Assembly (NCBI GenBank): GCA_949987565.1
Contig: OX465110.1
Coordinates: 15,974,394-16,038,393, forward strand
Reading direction: 5' to 3'
Origin: Luidia sarsii
Taxonomy: Eukaryota; Echinodermata; Asteroidea; Paxillosida; Luidiidae
Length of the DNA stretch: 64,000 bases
In this document: positions 54,101 to 59,034 of the stretch, piece after piece
How positions within the stretch are numbered: position 1 is the stretch's first letter
Layout of the letters: every line of letters starts with the position of its first letter
Notes under the pieces: generated by a model
Database searches by the model: none
The model's input: the letters and a program-made list of their open reading frames with translations, nothing else
What the model was told of the DNA's origin: nothing
Made by a program: the position numbers and the translations under genes

Positions 54101-54574
54101 GTGAAGTGCACGGAAAGCTACCGTGTGGATTTGGGTATGGATTTCCAACGATCGCCAGCTGACGGTCGTTGAAGCAAATGTGTGTTTTTTTAATACATCT
54201 TAACAGGTAACAGCTTTCGAGTAACGGGTATTCACTTTTTATAATACGAACGCATGGGATAAAATAACATCCTTACCCCATGCCTCTTTCTACTTCGGTC
54301 GGTGAATCATTGATTTTTTTCCTTTTATCTCTCTCTCTCTTTCTTTCTACCGCTTGTTTGATTCTGAACGACCGCTTGGCACGCCGTGATTTCATGCCCT
54401 CCCTTCTCCCTCTGCCTCAACCCCCACATCCCGTGTCAGATGGAGGAGTTCCGACGGCTCAAGAACTACCCCAAGGGCAGCCACCCCATGGCCGACGACG
54501 ACGGGTTCCTGGCCGACAACTTCCGGCCCACTCAGCCGCTGAACGAGCGCTCCATCCTCGCCTCCTTCCAGTGA
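12985..54574 (+). CDS. CA8: Carbonic anhydrase-related protein VIII (CARP VIII), eight exons
   Basis: Eight exons joined in consistent phase (1,1,0,0,0,1,0) give 282 residues once one missing base in exon 7 is allowed for. Order of family signatures: G-V-E-W near residue 15, E-W-G-L (27-30), Q-S-P-I-N-I-N (40-46), F-H-W-G (108-111), G-S-E-H-T-V-N (117-123), L-H-L-I-H-W-N (131-137), H-V-G-L in exon 5, S-L-T-T before the break, and D-N-F-R-P-T-Q-P near the C terminus. This is the alpha carbonic anhydrase fold and matches CA8 best, including the E-W motif ahead of the domain. The zinc site is defective: Thr107 replaces His94 (CA2 numbering), while His109 (His96) and His132 (His119) remain. Vertebrate CA8 is a cytosolic, catalytically inactive protein that binds the IP3 receptor. 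The same role here is inference. The acidic N-terminal run of human CA8 is absent. Confidence 0.93.
13979..14061. repeat. Short fold-back around GTGGAGACCTA
   Basis: CCTTGTGGAGACCTA (about 13980) is inverted as TAGGTCTCCACAAGG (about 14045-14060). Between them is a further GTAGGTCTCCGCAGGG. A single TGTCTCCACAAGG recurs at about 14255. Confidence 0.55.
14632..14910. repeat. (GA)n tract
   Basis: About 280 bases of GAGAGA. The first 50 are almost perfect; later parts are mixed with GGGAGA and GATAAAGA units. It lies in CA8 intron 1. Confidence 0.95.
15045..15525. repeat. CT-rich tract with CTCTCTCCAC units
   Basis: About 480 bases of pyrimidine-rich sequence in CA8 intron 1, with a tandem run of CTCTCTCCAC (10 bp) near 15120-15160. 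The 222-codon open frame that spans it is not a gene. Confidence 0.9.
15908..16012 (+). mobile_element. Degraded SINE family 1 tail
   Basis: It preserves the order GGTTGCGAACTAATGACTGG, CTAAAGTGACC, GATGGCCTGAGAAGTTTCAC, GCAGGACATTTTCACAAAGG, with many substitutions relative to the copy at 12057. Confidence 0.4.
16800..17460. repeat. GACAGAGAGG minisatellite with a higher-order unit
   Basis: About 660 bases built of GAGGGACAGA units (10-11 bp). Superimposed is a longer unit marked by GTGGTAGARCGG and ACGTGGAAGGACAG, seen at 17023, 17131 and 17211. Minus-strand frames across it give long serine/leucine/proline peptides that are not genes. Confidence 0.9.
17777..18158. mobile_element. MITE with TGTGACCCGGCACA terminal inverted repeats, long form
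   Basis: The left end TATGTGACCCGGCACAGC and following GACATGAGGAATA are mirrored at the right by TATTCCTCATTATG and CTGTGCCGGGTCACATA, an inverted repeat of about 28 bases. Total about 380 bases, AT-rich inside, no coding capacity. A shorter copy with the same ends lies at 23272-23522. Confidence 0.75.
18180..18405 (-). mobile_element. LINE reverse-transcriptase C-terminal fragment
   Basis: Read on the minus strand with frame changes, the sequence encodes the tail signature common in non-LTR polyproteins. There is an L-R-W-F-G-H-V-M-R segment (one frame), then [15 protein letters not shown] (another frame). It is broken by frameshifts and directly follows the MITE at 17777-18158. It is different from the LINE at 2391 and 30329. 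Confidence 0.55.
18521..18683 (+). repeat. Degenerate TTAGGG (telomere-like) block
   Basis: About 160 bases of TTAGGG variants: TTAGGGTTAGGG, TTAGGATTAGGG, GTTACGGTTAG, TTAGGTTCAGGA. It reads TTAGGG on the plus strand. It is internal to CA8 intron 1, so it is an interstitial telomeric-like sequence. Confidence 0.8.
18713..18747. repeat. (GAAT)n microsatellite
   Basis: About eight copies of GAAT ending in a G run, 30 bases after the TTAGGG-like block. Confidence 0.95.
18952..19146 (+). CDS. CA8: CA8 exon 2
   Basis: The acceptor is CTCTCCAG/GC and the donor CCGG/GTGAGA. It encodes residues 24-88: A-E-W-G-L-H-F-P, the conserved Q-S-P-I-N-I-N, then the [11 protein letters not shown] strand. The residue at the proton-shuttle position His64 (CA2 numbering) is Asn78, codon AAC at 19113-19115. 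It enters and leaves in phase 1. The exon is clearly more GC-rich than its introns. Confidence 0.95.
19249..19460. mobile_element. Fold-back element with GAAGGCTTAGGCTCGGGCTTA arms
   Basis: Arms of about 36 bases (19249-19285 and 19422-19460) are inverted copies with only a few mismatches: GACCGTTTTCGAAATGAAGG plus CTTAGGCTCGGGCTTA, answered by GAGCCCGAGCCTAAG plus CCTTCATTTCGAAAACGAC. The loop is about 135 bases. A small inner inverted pair, GTGCCTATGGGGA / TCCCCATAGACTCG, follows at 19509-19565. It starts about 100 bases after the exon 2 donor. Confidence 0.65.
20453..20625. mobile_element. Near-perfect 173-bp palindrome
   Basis: The arms are about 86 bases each and meet at CAGGCAAC/GTTGCCTG (about 20531-20547). 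The outer ends are AAGTGGAAAGGGTGATCAAA and TTTGATCACCCTTTCCACTT. Inside each arm is CTGATGAAG, then TTAGCAGTTAG, then CGAAACG. There are only a handful of mismatches, so insertion or gene conversion is recent. No coding capacity. Confidence 0.8.
20668..20815 (+). mobile_element. Degraded SINE family 1 tail
   Basis: ATTGCAGCCTACCTACTGAC, ACCCAAACTAG, GATCCAAGCAGGATAAG and GGTCCTGCTAGGATTGAAAG keep the order of the family 1 tail with heavy decay. Confidence 0.35.
20958..21218. mobile_element. Fold-back MITE (GTTTGCGGTGACACCATG family), copy 1
   Basis: The left arm contains AGGTTTGCGGTGACACCATG (20997) and GTGTGGCTCTGAAAAGAGCC; the right arm contains TCTTTTCAGAACCACACTCC and CATGGTTTCACCGCAATCCT (ends 21218). 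The centre is GTACTCTGCCC...GGGCAGAGTAC. An outer piece, GAAGGTTTGCATGGTGG (20960), recurs outside copies at 22970 and 56979. Single arms or ends also occur near 3090, 48030 and 61410. Confidence 0.7.
21610..21880 (+). mobile_element. SINE family 1 with tRNA-derived head
   Basis: The head holds a polymerase III A-box-like GTAGCTCAGGTTTAAGAGC (about 21622) and a B box matching the consensus, GGTTCAAGTCC (21672-21682). The body follows: ACATGTTGCAAACTGCTTAC, AAAATGCACATCTCAAAATG, GTGGGCCTGACGTTTCGATC. The end is folded back (AGGACCTTTCTCAAAGGTCC, then GGATCGAAACGTC). This is the most complete copy and shows that the dispersed tails belong to a tRNA-derived SINE. Confidence 0.7.
21988..22112 (+). 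CDS. CA8: CA8 exon 3 (zinc-site strand)
   Basis: The acceptor TTGCATTGCAG is at 21977-21987, the donor GAG/GTAAGC. It enters in phase 1 and leaves in phase 0. It encodes residues 89-130, including L-T-G-G-P-L, the zinc-site strand E-F-T-F-H-W-G (105-111) and G-S-E-H-T-V-N. Thr107 (ACC, 22041-22043) is at the His94 position and His109 at the His96 position. Glu105 at the Gln92 position matches vertebrate CA8. Glu119 (Glu106) and Glu130 (Glu117) are retained. Confidence 0.95.
22265..22905. repeat. 189-bp minisatellite, about three copies
   Basis: A long unit marked by GGGCTGTCCCCATATTCATT starts at 22331, 22520 and 22717, giving periods of 189 and 197; the second interval contains an 8-base insertion near 22657. 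Each unit carries CCACACCAACCCTAC, TTTTGGTGCCT, GGTGTTCACATCTTCACTTG and CTGAGCC blocks, and shorter CCCAACCTA iterations. It begins about 150 bases after CA8 exon 3. The 231-codon open frame is produced by the repeat. Confidence 0.9.
22970..23205. mobile_element. Fold-back MITE (GTTTGCGGTGACACCATG family), copy 2
   Basis: The arms AGGTTTGCGGTGAAACTATG...GGTTCTGAAAAGAACCGG (from 22970) and CCGGTTCTTTTTAGAACC...CATGGTGTCACCGCAAACCT (to 23163) pair almost throughout 194 bases. The centre includes GAACAGTGTACTCTGTTC. The outer part CCATGCAAACCTTCAAATC follows at 23187. It abuts the end of the 189-bp minisatellite. Confidence 0.75.
23272..23522. mobile_element. MITE with TGTGACCCGGCACA ends, short form
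   Basis: Same terminal inverted repeats and flanking internal sequence (GACATGAGGAATATCCCACC, AAACAACGCCTGAAG) as 17777-18158, but about 125 bases shorter owing to an internal deletion. Starts 70 bases after the fold-back MITE at 22970-23205. Confidence 0.75.
25365..26235. repeat. GA-rich tract with GACAGAGAGAAGCAG units
   Basis: About 870 bases of purine-rich repeat. A longer unit with GAAGCAGTGGGAGGCAGAGA and GGGCAATGCAGAGA recurs near 25495, 25670 and 25835, a period of about 165-175 bases. The 301- and 246-codon minus-strand frames over it are repeat artefacts. Confidence 0.9.
26939..27800. repeat. AAGCAAGCAAGCATYAAAGC satellite (12-20 bp units)
   Basis: About 860 bases made of AAGC units closed by ATCAAAGC or ATTAAAGC, so units of 12, 16 and 20 bases alternate by gain or loss of AAGC. 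The next 120 bases decay into CAAGCATGCAAGCAGACAAG. Lysine/glutamine/alanine/serine open frames across it are artefacts. Confidence 0.95.
29141..29333. mobile_element. 193-bp MITE with 30-bp inverted repeats and TA ends
   Basis: The left end TAAGGCCTCTTGTCAAAAAG and ATCATCGGTT are mirrored by AACCGATGG and TCTTTTTGACAAGAGACCTTA at the right. The outermost TA on each side is consistent with a TA target duplication, as in Tc1/mariner-type MITEs. An inner GTCGGATGAATTC / CCGGATTGCC region is unique. No coding capacity. Confidence 0.75.
29795..29935. repeat. Fold-back around CCATCTTTGGGGCCT
   Basis: ACCGCCAGCCATCTTTGGGG (about 29808) is inverted as CCCCAAAGATGGCCACCGGT (about 29912-29931). The outer GTGCAATAGATCGGTTGCACC and GGTGCAAACGATG extend the match. 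The loop is about 80 bases. Confidence 0.6.
30254..31166 (-). mobile_element. 5'-truncated L2/CR1-like LINE with 75-bp flanking direct repeats
   Basis: A minus-strand insertion occupies 30329-31091. Its coding remnant reads [30 protein letters not shown] and, in another frame, [13 protein letters not shown], then F-K-T-K-L-K. These are the end-of-polymerase motifs of L2/CR1-type LINEs. The tail (about 30329-30400, minus strand) has AAAGCGCAATGAGG, GCGCTATATAAAAG and a TTATTATTATT end, typical of these elements. The same 75 bases lie on both sides (30254-30328 and 31092-31166) with two small differences, which looks like a long target-site duplication. Confidence 0.8.
31245..31347 (+). mobile_element. 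SINE family 1 tail fragment
   Basis: It shows GATCCCAGCAGGACCTTTCTCAAAGGC at 31248-31275 (written here only as a motif span) and the inverse GGGAAAGGTCCTGCTAGAT at 31331-31349, forming the fold-back end seen at 11930 and 21790. Confidence 0.45.
31985..32335. repeat. (GA)n tract
   Basis: About 350 bases of purine-rich sequence on the plus strand, ending in a G-rich GGGGAGGGG run at 32295-32335, within CA8 intron 3. Confidence 0.95.
34167..34200. mobile_element. Micro-palindrome copy C with flanking TATTA
   Basis: A 24-base element, CCATGGAGGAAGAAGG-GGGCATGG (34172-34195), lies between TATTA (34167-34171) and TATTA (34196-34200). The left 14 bases equal copy A at 5654. The right arm has decayed from TCCTCCATGG. 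Confidence 0.55.
35270..35365 (+). CDS. CA8: CA8 exon 4 (third zinc-ligand strand)
   Basis: The acceptor is TCAATTGCAG/CTT, the donor CAG/GTAATG. Thirty-two codons in phase 0 encode residues 131-162: L-H-L-I-H-W-N, then V-E-E-A-M-G and [10 protein letters not shown]. His132 corresponds to the third zinc ligand, His119, and is retained. Confidence 0.95.
35491..35710. repeat. Pure (TTCCC)n / (AAGGG)n array, 44 copies
   Basis: Exactly 220 bases of TCCCT repeated without a single interruption, 125 bases downstream of the exon 4 donor. The complementary strand is AAGGG. Open frames across it are artefacts. Such purity suggests a recent expansion and an unstable, probably polymorphic length. Confidence 0.98.
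36530..36606 (-). mobile_element. SINE family 2 tRNA-like head, minus strand
   Basis: On the minus strand it reads CAGCTCGGTGGTCCAGTGGT, then TAAGACGTCTGCACTA. This is almost identical to the head at 37474-37512, only 0.9 kb away. The B-box half (GGTCGCGATTTGGGG) is decayed and the family 2 tail is not evident, so the copy is incomplete. Confidence 0.6.
37474..37675 (+). mobile_element. SINE family 2: tRNA-derived head plus tail
   Basis: The head (37474-37546) keeps tRNA geometry: GGCTCGG pairs with CCGAGCT as a seven-pair acceptor, GTC/GAC as D stem and GCGGG/CCCGC as a perfect T stem. It has an A box (TGGTCAAGTGGTTAAGACG) and a perfect B box (GGTTCGAATCC). The anticodon arm pairs poorly. 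The tail follows: CATCAGGCATCGGGCAAAGC, ACTGAGCACTCTGTGC, CTCGAGCAGGGC, CATTGAATTCAATTCTC and ACGCCAAACGCCGTG. The tail and the nearby second head make a SINE more likely than a functional tRNA gene. Confidence 0.7.
37812..37852. mobile_element. Micro-palindrome copy D with flanking TTTGA
   Basis: A 31-base element, CCATGGAGGA-TCTCTCCTTAT-TCCTCCATGG (37817-37847), lies between TTTGA (37812-37816) and TTTGA (37848-37852). Its reverse complement matches copy B (9677-9708) along the whole length with only a few changes, so the spacer is also inherited. Confidence 0.65.
40583..40645 (+). CDS. CA8: CA8 exon 5
   Basis: The acceptor is AACCGGCAG/GTT, the donor AAG/GTACGT. Twenty-one codons in phase 0 encode residues 163-183: V-G-R-E-H-V-G-L-R, then T-L-T-D-Y-L. 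The small size and position match the corresponding vertebrate CA8 exon. A (CT)n and (GT)n run (40505-40555) lies just upstream of the branch region. Confidence 0.93.
40980..41155. repeat. (GA)n tract
   Basis: About 175 bases of GAGAGA with A-rich interruptions, followed by GGAGGAGGAG, early in CA8 intron 5. Confidence 0.95.
42230..42935. repeat. (CTGT)n then CTCTCTCTCCCTCCAT minisatellite
   Basis: It starts with about 18 copies of CTGT (42256-42330), then 600 bases of CTCTCTC with CCCTCCAT spacers repeating every 27-30 bases between 42400 and 42640. The 303-codon open frame beginning at 42189 is almost entirely repeat-derived. Confidence 0.95.
44705..45170. repeat. (CT)n tract
   Basis: About 460 bases of pyrimidine-rich sequence. 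A run of CTCTCTCTCTGC units (44930-45060) and a nearly perfect (CT)n stretch (45072-45120) stand out. Confidence 0.95.
47464..47867. mobile_element. 404-bp element with TAGTGCGCCCTC inverted ends
   Basis: The left end TAGTGCGCCCTCAAGAG, then GCCTTGGCCAATCGCAATGC, is mirrored by GCATTGAGATTGGCCGATG and GTGAGGGCGCACTA at the right, giving inverted repeats of about 55 bases. Inside, GGCTTTGGCTTCGGCTCCGG and GCCGGAGCCTGAGCCTGAGC form a second inverted pair. A further inverted GATTCACAAT / ATTGTGAATC lies just outside. No coding capacity. Confidence 0.65.
48716..48985 (+). mobile_element. SINE family 1, rearranged copy
   Basis: A tRNA-like head (GTAACTCGGGTGGTATAGGG, then a decayed B box TTCAGCTCCCGG) is followed by CCTGTCAAATTTCCTTTGAT, the same junction as at 21680. 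The tail has GATGGCCTGAACGTTTGAC, repeats of CTTTGAGAAAGG-like units (48917-48970) and GATCGAAACGTCAGGCCC. Confidence 0.55.
49735..50225. repeat. CT-rich tract
   Basis: About 490 bases of CTCTGTCTCT and CTCTCTCCCT pyrimidine repeat, broken by a mixed segment at 50088-50145. Open frames across it are repeat artefacts. Confidence 0.93.
51059..51232 (+). mobile_element. SINE family 2 tail with an inverted copy in front (fold-back)
   Basis: The left part, TTGCTCGACTTGATAAACAC...CCCGATGCCCGAT (51062-51115), is an inverted copy of the right part, CATCAGGCATCGGGCAAAGC...ATCACGTCGAGCAAGGGC (51128-51183). It continues with CTCATTGAATTACATTCTCC and GACGCAAAACACCGTG. Same arrangement as 11397-11567; no tRNA head. 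Confidence 0.65.
51614..51743 (-). mobile_element. LINE 3' tail, second copy
   Basis: These 130 bases match 2391-2520 with only about four differences and in the same orientation (minus-strand element). Only the 3' untranslated end is present, so it is a severely 5'-truncated insertion. It lies about 200 bases before CA8 exon 6. Confidence 0.75.
51948..51999 (+). CDS. CA8: CA8 exon 6
   Basis: The acceptor is TTTTTGTCCACAG/GGA, the donor CCAG/GTAAGG. Seventeen codons plus one base, leaving phase 1. It encodes residues 184-200: G-K-R-I-S-I-T, then P-F-H-P, ending L-L-P. It corresponds to the segment before D-P-L-L-R-D in vertebrate CA8. Small, but confirmed by phase with both neighbours. Confidence 0.9.
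52000..52803. other. CA8 intron 6 (0.8 kb)
   Basis: It contains a (CCCCAT)n run at 52416-52478 and a G-rich (GA)n run at 52617-52732 that reaches within 75 bases of the exon 7 acceptor. No other structure seen. Confidence 0.75.
52804..52915 (+). CDS. CA8: CA8 exon 7, with apparent 1-bp deletion
   Basis: The acceptor is CACCCAACAG, the donor CCCAG/GTATAC. The first 15 codons after the split aspartate read [15 protein letters not shown] in phase 1. The rest, [15 protein letters not shown], is conserved but in the next frame. The break falls at 52851-52855, where the family has Pro-Pro: two codons should occupy six bases and only five (CGCCG) are present. With one base added the exon leaves in phase 0, which is exactly what exon 8 needs. 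As written, the frame would diverge after Thr216. Confidence 0.9.
52916..54439. other. CA8 intron 7 (1.5 kb)
   Basis: Mostly unique mixed sequence with a C run at 52970 and a CT run at 54325. Several open frames of 60-120 codons cross it, but none shows family similarity or conserved splice context. Confidence 0.7.
54440..54574 (+). CDS. CA8: CA8 exon 8 (C terminus and stop)
   Basis: The acceptor is CCCGTGTCAG/ATG. Forty-four codons in phase 0, then TGA at 54572-54574. It encodes M-E-E-F-R-R-L-K, an acidic D-D-D-G loop and D-N-F-R-P-T-Q-P-L, ending A-S-F-Q, the same last residues as human CA8. The initial ATG is an internal methionine, not a start. Confidence 0.95.
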   Translation: MEEFRRLKNYPKGSHPMADDDGFLADNFRPTQPLNERSILASFQ

Positions 54575-55148
54575 AATGAAAACAACACGGAGCTATAGCT
54601 GGCTCCAAAGCACCACTGGCACCCCGGCAATCTGCACGTTGCGCCACCTCAGAGTTGTGCCACCATGATTTCCTTGATTTGTCCTTGCCTCCCCCGATAC
54701 ACCCCTTCTCGTCGAAGAGGTATAGCCAGTCTTCGCTTCAGCAGCAACTCTGCTCGGTCACGATAGCTGCCGCCGTTGCTCTGCTTGATCTCCACTATAG
54801 ACACAGAGTTGAATATGTGTCGTGCAAGTTACCACAAGGACTTTCTCTTTGGGAGGGGGGGGGGTGTGGCACTCCGATCCTAGAAGCACCGTCACCAGTG
54901 ACGAAATATCAGTGATTCTTTAAATCATGTAAGCGATATAGTGCCATCGTAACGTTTATTAAAGTCATTATCACAAGAAGCAGGATCCTCACTCGTAGAA
55001 ACGCACACCGACAGATGCAATGCAACTGACACCCAACACTGCAACACTACAACAAAATGCGACGCCGATGTCACATATGGAACACCATACAAAATGACGC
55101 CTTTCCATGCAGTAAACTGGTACATGTACCTCGATGTAATCATGCAGG

Positions 55149-55176
55149 TAGCAACAACAACAACAACATCAACAGC

Positions 55177-55207
<31 letters not shown>

Positions 55208-55265
55208 GCAGCAGCAGCAGTAACAACAACAACAACAACAGCAGCAGCAGTAGCAACAACAACAA
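55149..55265 (+). repeat. (CAA)n / (CAG)n trinucleotide run
   Basis: About 115 bases of CAA triplets with two blocks of four or five CAG (AGCAGCAGCAGCAG) and single variants. It lies 575 bases after the CA8 stop. The open frames are polyasparagine/polythreonine artefacts. Confidence 0.95.
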
Positions 55266-55276
55266 ATGAATTTCGG

Positions 55277-55625
55277 TGCTGAGTATTGATGGTGCCAGAA
55301 ATCCAGAAATTATTGTATTTTTCCATAAAGCAAGTTAATGCAGCCATAGAAAAGCTATTGGCAATTGGCTTTGTTGCGTCGTAGTGGTAATGACTTCGGA
55401 TGATGTTGTGATTTGGGCCAAACAGCCACAGGCATGTTTGTGCCCAGTTTATGGGTCTTTATTTCAGAATATTTTCGTGGATGCCGAACTGCAATTGGCT
55501 TCTGTTTTCAGTTACATTCAGGATTCCATTGGATATCTATCAAATAGAAGATCGCATTTAATGTATAGTATCAAAGTATTGAAGAATTATATGATCTTTG
55601 TTATAATTGTATACCAGTGTAAAAT
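55277..55625 (+). repeat. Diverged duplicated block, copy 1
   Basis: It shares ordered blocks with 57506-57870: GATGGTGCCA, TAGAAAAGCTAT, TGTGATTTGGGCCAAA, CCAGTTTATGG, TATTTCAGAA, CTGTTTTCAGT, ATTCAGGAT, GGATATCTATCAAAT and AATTGTATACC. Overall similarity looks moderate, with indels. No terminal repeats or coding capacity seen; it could be a local duplication or an unknown dispersed repeat. Confidence 0.6.
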
Positions 55626-56978
55626 AGTCGTATTGTGGAAATTGTGTGTATGTTTGGTCGACTTTGTTGTAAAAATCTGTGTCGAATTTCATTATTGACA
55701 AGTTCGTTCACCAAGAAAAGCGTTGGTTTGGGGAGCTCGTGTATCTTGTTTCGAGTACCTTTGAATGCCATTAATATTGCATGTTTCCACGGTTCCCGTC
55801 CGTTTACCAGCGGTATAACGAGGGCGCACCGTGTCATTATCGAGCTTTATGGGCATACCGGGGACATGAAGTGACTTGGTGATTGACTGAGAGGCCCTCT
55901 CGAATGCCGCCCAATTGGCCACTAGTCGTCTTCTGTCGCTTGAGGGCGTTGCAATTGGGCGCTACAATAGACGGCGTCAGCCGTAGGGGAGGGGGGGGGG
56001 GGGTCCCGATCCGACCCGTACCGTACCGGACAAATAAAGGACAAGGGAAGCTTTCGATGAATGCCCCCTCACAAATAAACCTGTTTCATTGCACAATTTT
56101 CTCTTCTTTGTGTATTAATATGCTTCATCTCCTGAAGTATGGATTTTTCCTTCGCGTATTCTTCCCTGTGATGCAGGGCTTTTTTTGTTTATTGGAAGAC
56201 GAACCCCCCCTTCTCCGCTGTATTATCTGGAGAGGTGGTTTGCGCGGGGCGTACAGATACGGAAACATTATCGGGGAGGCTTGGCTGGAGGCAGAGGGGA
56301 GGAAGAGGACGAGGAGGAGGAGGGTGGGGGGGGGGTAGCTGAGCGAGGGAGTGTTTTATAGTCGAGAGCGGGTTTTAGCATGGCACGGTGAGTCAGCTCA
56401 GCTCTAGGGCCTGTTCTCTCTCCCTCTCCCTTCCCTTTCCTTCCTCCCATGCCTCGCCCGCCCGCCTTTTGTCCGGTCAAATCCTGCCAATTGTCGACCA
56501 CCCTCCCCTCCCTCGTCCGCTCACTTGTCCTCCCCTCCCCCCTCCCTCTCCTCTTTCCCATCCGCGCATCGGTCGTCACACATTCCTTCTCTCCCCTTCC
56601 CCCACCTCCATCCCCCTCATTGATACCGAACACACTTGGACTCCTTTGATGCAGGTTGAGTAATAATCTAATGATCTCGGGCACGCTGGCAACACGCCCT
56701 CTATTGATTACAACGGTCTACACCCCCCCCCCCCGACACTCCTCTCCCCATCATCGCACCCCATCCCGTCCTTCCGATGACAGCGCCTTTCGTCCGGTTT
56801 AATTTTATCAGGCAGTATTTCAACACGTTTTCTCTCCCCCCCTTCCCTCCTCCCCATGTATCCCCCTTGTTGGCCCACCGTCGTCACTTCAGATTGATGC
56901 CCGTATAGTAGTTGGGTGTGTCGTTCCCCTGGCTTGGCTTTTTATACTTCTCTGAACCGATTTAGATCATGTTCAATA

Positions 56979-57110
56979 AGATTTGAAGGTTTTCATGGTG
57001 AGAATAGCAGAAGGAATATAAATGGGTTTGCGGTGACACCATGCAACATTCTCTTTTGAGAGTGTGTGTGTGTGTGGTTCTGACAAGAACCCGGAGGAAC
57101 GAACTATATA
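56979..57110 (+). mobile_element. Fold-back MITE (GTTTGCGGTGACACCATG family), single arm
   Basis: It has TTTGAAGGTTTTCATGGTG, GAATAGCAG, GGTTTGCGGTGACACCATGC, a (GT)n run, then GGTTCTGACAAGAACC. This matches the left arms of 20958-21218 and 22970-23205; the right arm is missing. Confidence 0.65.
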
Positions 57111-57240
57111 TGCGTCCATACGTATGAAGCTCAATCCCCGAATAGAATCCCACACGTTTCAATGGGCGATTTTTGTTGACCACGGCGGAGCTAACTGTTT
57201 CCCTGCAAAATGAACGAAACGCTGTAAGACTGTCGCCAAA

Positions 57241-57345
57241 TCCCTACCCCTACCCCTACCCCCTATCCCTACCCCCTACCCCCTACCCCTACCCCCTACC
57301 CCCTACCCCCTACCCCCTACCCTCTATCCTCTACCCTCTAGTACC
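57241..57345. repeat. (CCCCTA)n-like run
   Basis: About 105 bases of CCCTACC units of 6 and 7 bases, decaying to CTCTACCCTCTA at the end. It resembles but is not the telomeric CCCTAA unit. Confidence 0.9.
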
Positions 57346-57505
57346 CTCTACGCATTAATTGAAGATACAATAAAATATTGAGCTTCATACGTCGGTCTGC
57401 ATATGGAGGAACCGGATAAGTCTGTGTTGCGTGCACTGTGCATGGATACAAGGTTGAACGCGACAAGCATCGCCTGACGTAATGGTTCGCAATCTCGTTT
57501 TAACC

Positions 57506-57870
57506 AAAGAAGAGTATAGATGGTGCCAAATTTCCAGACTATTGATTCCCCCCCCCCAAAAAAAAATGAATTTCATGAAGTGAGATGATACAACCGTAGA
57601 AAAGCTATAGTATTTGTGTTTTTGGCTTTGTCGCTTTGTATGGGTAACTTTTTGATGATGGTGTGATTTGGGCCAAAATATAGACATACAAAATGTGTTT
57701 GCCCCAGTTTATGGTTATTTATTTCAGAACATCCGTGGATGTCGAATTAGTTTCTGTTTTCAGTTGCATTCAGGATGTCAATGGATATCTATCAAATGAA
57801 AGGTCTCATTCAGTGTTTGATTTGAAAAGTATAGGCTATGGTCTTCATTAATTGTATACCGGTGTACATT
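57506..57870 (+). repeat. Diverged duplicated block, copy 2
   Basis: Direct-orientation counterpart of 55277-55625, about 2.2 kb downstream, with insertions including a C/A run at 57549-57566. See copy 1 for the shared blocks. Confidence 0.6.
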
Positions 57871-59030
57871 GATAAGCAATGAAGACCTGCTCAAGCAGCA
57901 CTTTCAATTAATTGATACTGTGCATGTAATTGGCTTTTTAGTTCGCAAAGATTTGGGATCTCACGTTGTGTAAGAACGACCTTCACATCGGTGGAAGCAA
58001 ATGAGCGCAATACCCAGCCGCCGATTTCTAGAAGCTTCAAATGTTGCTTCAAATGTACGCAACATGTTGTTGCCTTTGCTACATATCGCTGAAAAGAGTC
58101 TTTGTGGCTCTTTGTGACTTAAGCAGAATTTGTAAGTTGCAACTTTTCTTGAAACCGGCTGCAACCTGTCGCTGTTTTAGGTTTCGATTGACGAATGAGT
58201 TAGTGCACGGTTATACATTAGTTTCAATTGCAGAATATAATTATATAAAAAGAACGCATATGCTTGCGTATAGGTGGTAGCTTTTGCTTGAATAATGTGG
58301 GGGTTGTGCCGTGGGTTTTTTCAGGGGGGGGGGGGGTTGGCGAAGTCTGAAAAAGGGGTCTAAAACGGTTTTCGAGTCTGGAAGGCAAGCCAATTTCACC
58401 CTTTCCCATGTCTTAAATCGTTTCCCAACGCAGATTAAAAAAAAAATCTTGGCAGCAGTGACACGGTTCTTTGTTTTTTCGATCTGGGCGCGCAGATTAT
58501 CCCTTGGTAGTTATACTCGTAGGTCAAGGTCGCCCCCAAGGTCATCGTGGTAGACCGGTAGCCTTGGTGGTGAGGAGGGCGAAGGCTAGTCTTTCTTTTC
58601 GTATGTTCGGCGGGAATCTGCTGCGGCGGCGGTGGCCACGTTGATTTCCAATCAACTTAGTCCCCCGAGCCAGAAGTATTAAAAGACCCAGACTCGATTT
58701 CAGCAGGGTGGACGTCGTTGTACTTTGTGAGCCCTCTATTCGGTGGTACATGGTGTGCGAGTGGCGTGTTATCTTGGACTTGAAAACATGACTTGCGTGT
58801 GACGTTATAGGGTTCTCGACGGTGCCTGTAGTGTGTGTACTGGGTAGGGATTTGGTATATACGACGGGGGCAGAGGAGAATCTGGCTGGCGTGTACAGTG
58901 GTTATGGGGTCATGGGGCCAAGGTCCTGCGGCGCCTCGGCTCATCAGCTTAACAGATGAACGACGGAGCTCCATATGTGTGCTGGCCAAGAACATGATTG
59001 TCTTCTGTAATCCCTCTCTCCCTCCCCTCC
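57871..59030. other. Downstream region without a gene
   Basis: Looks like unique sequence with a G run at 58325. Several open frames exist on both strands, but none is supported by motifs or splice context. Confidence 0.55.
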
Positions 59031-59034
59031 CTCC

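Larger units (their letters stand above)
54575..56038 (+). other. Probable CA8 3' untranslated region and possible poly(A) signals
   Basis: No coding exon follows the stop. Candidate polyadenylation signals are ATTAAA at 54958-54963 and AATAAA at 56033-56038. If the second is used, the CAA/CAG run and the first copy of the duplicated block lie in the transcript. Neither signal is proved from sequence alone. Confidence 0.35.
56040..57505. other. Downstream region without a gene
   Basis: Contains G and C runs (55990, 56320, 56725), a pyrimidine-rich stretch (56410-56620), one arm of the GTTTGCGGTGACACCATG MITE (56979-57110) and the CCCTA run at 57241-57345. No exon-like signal. Confidence 0.6.
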
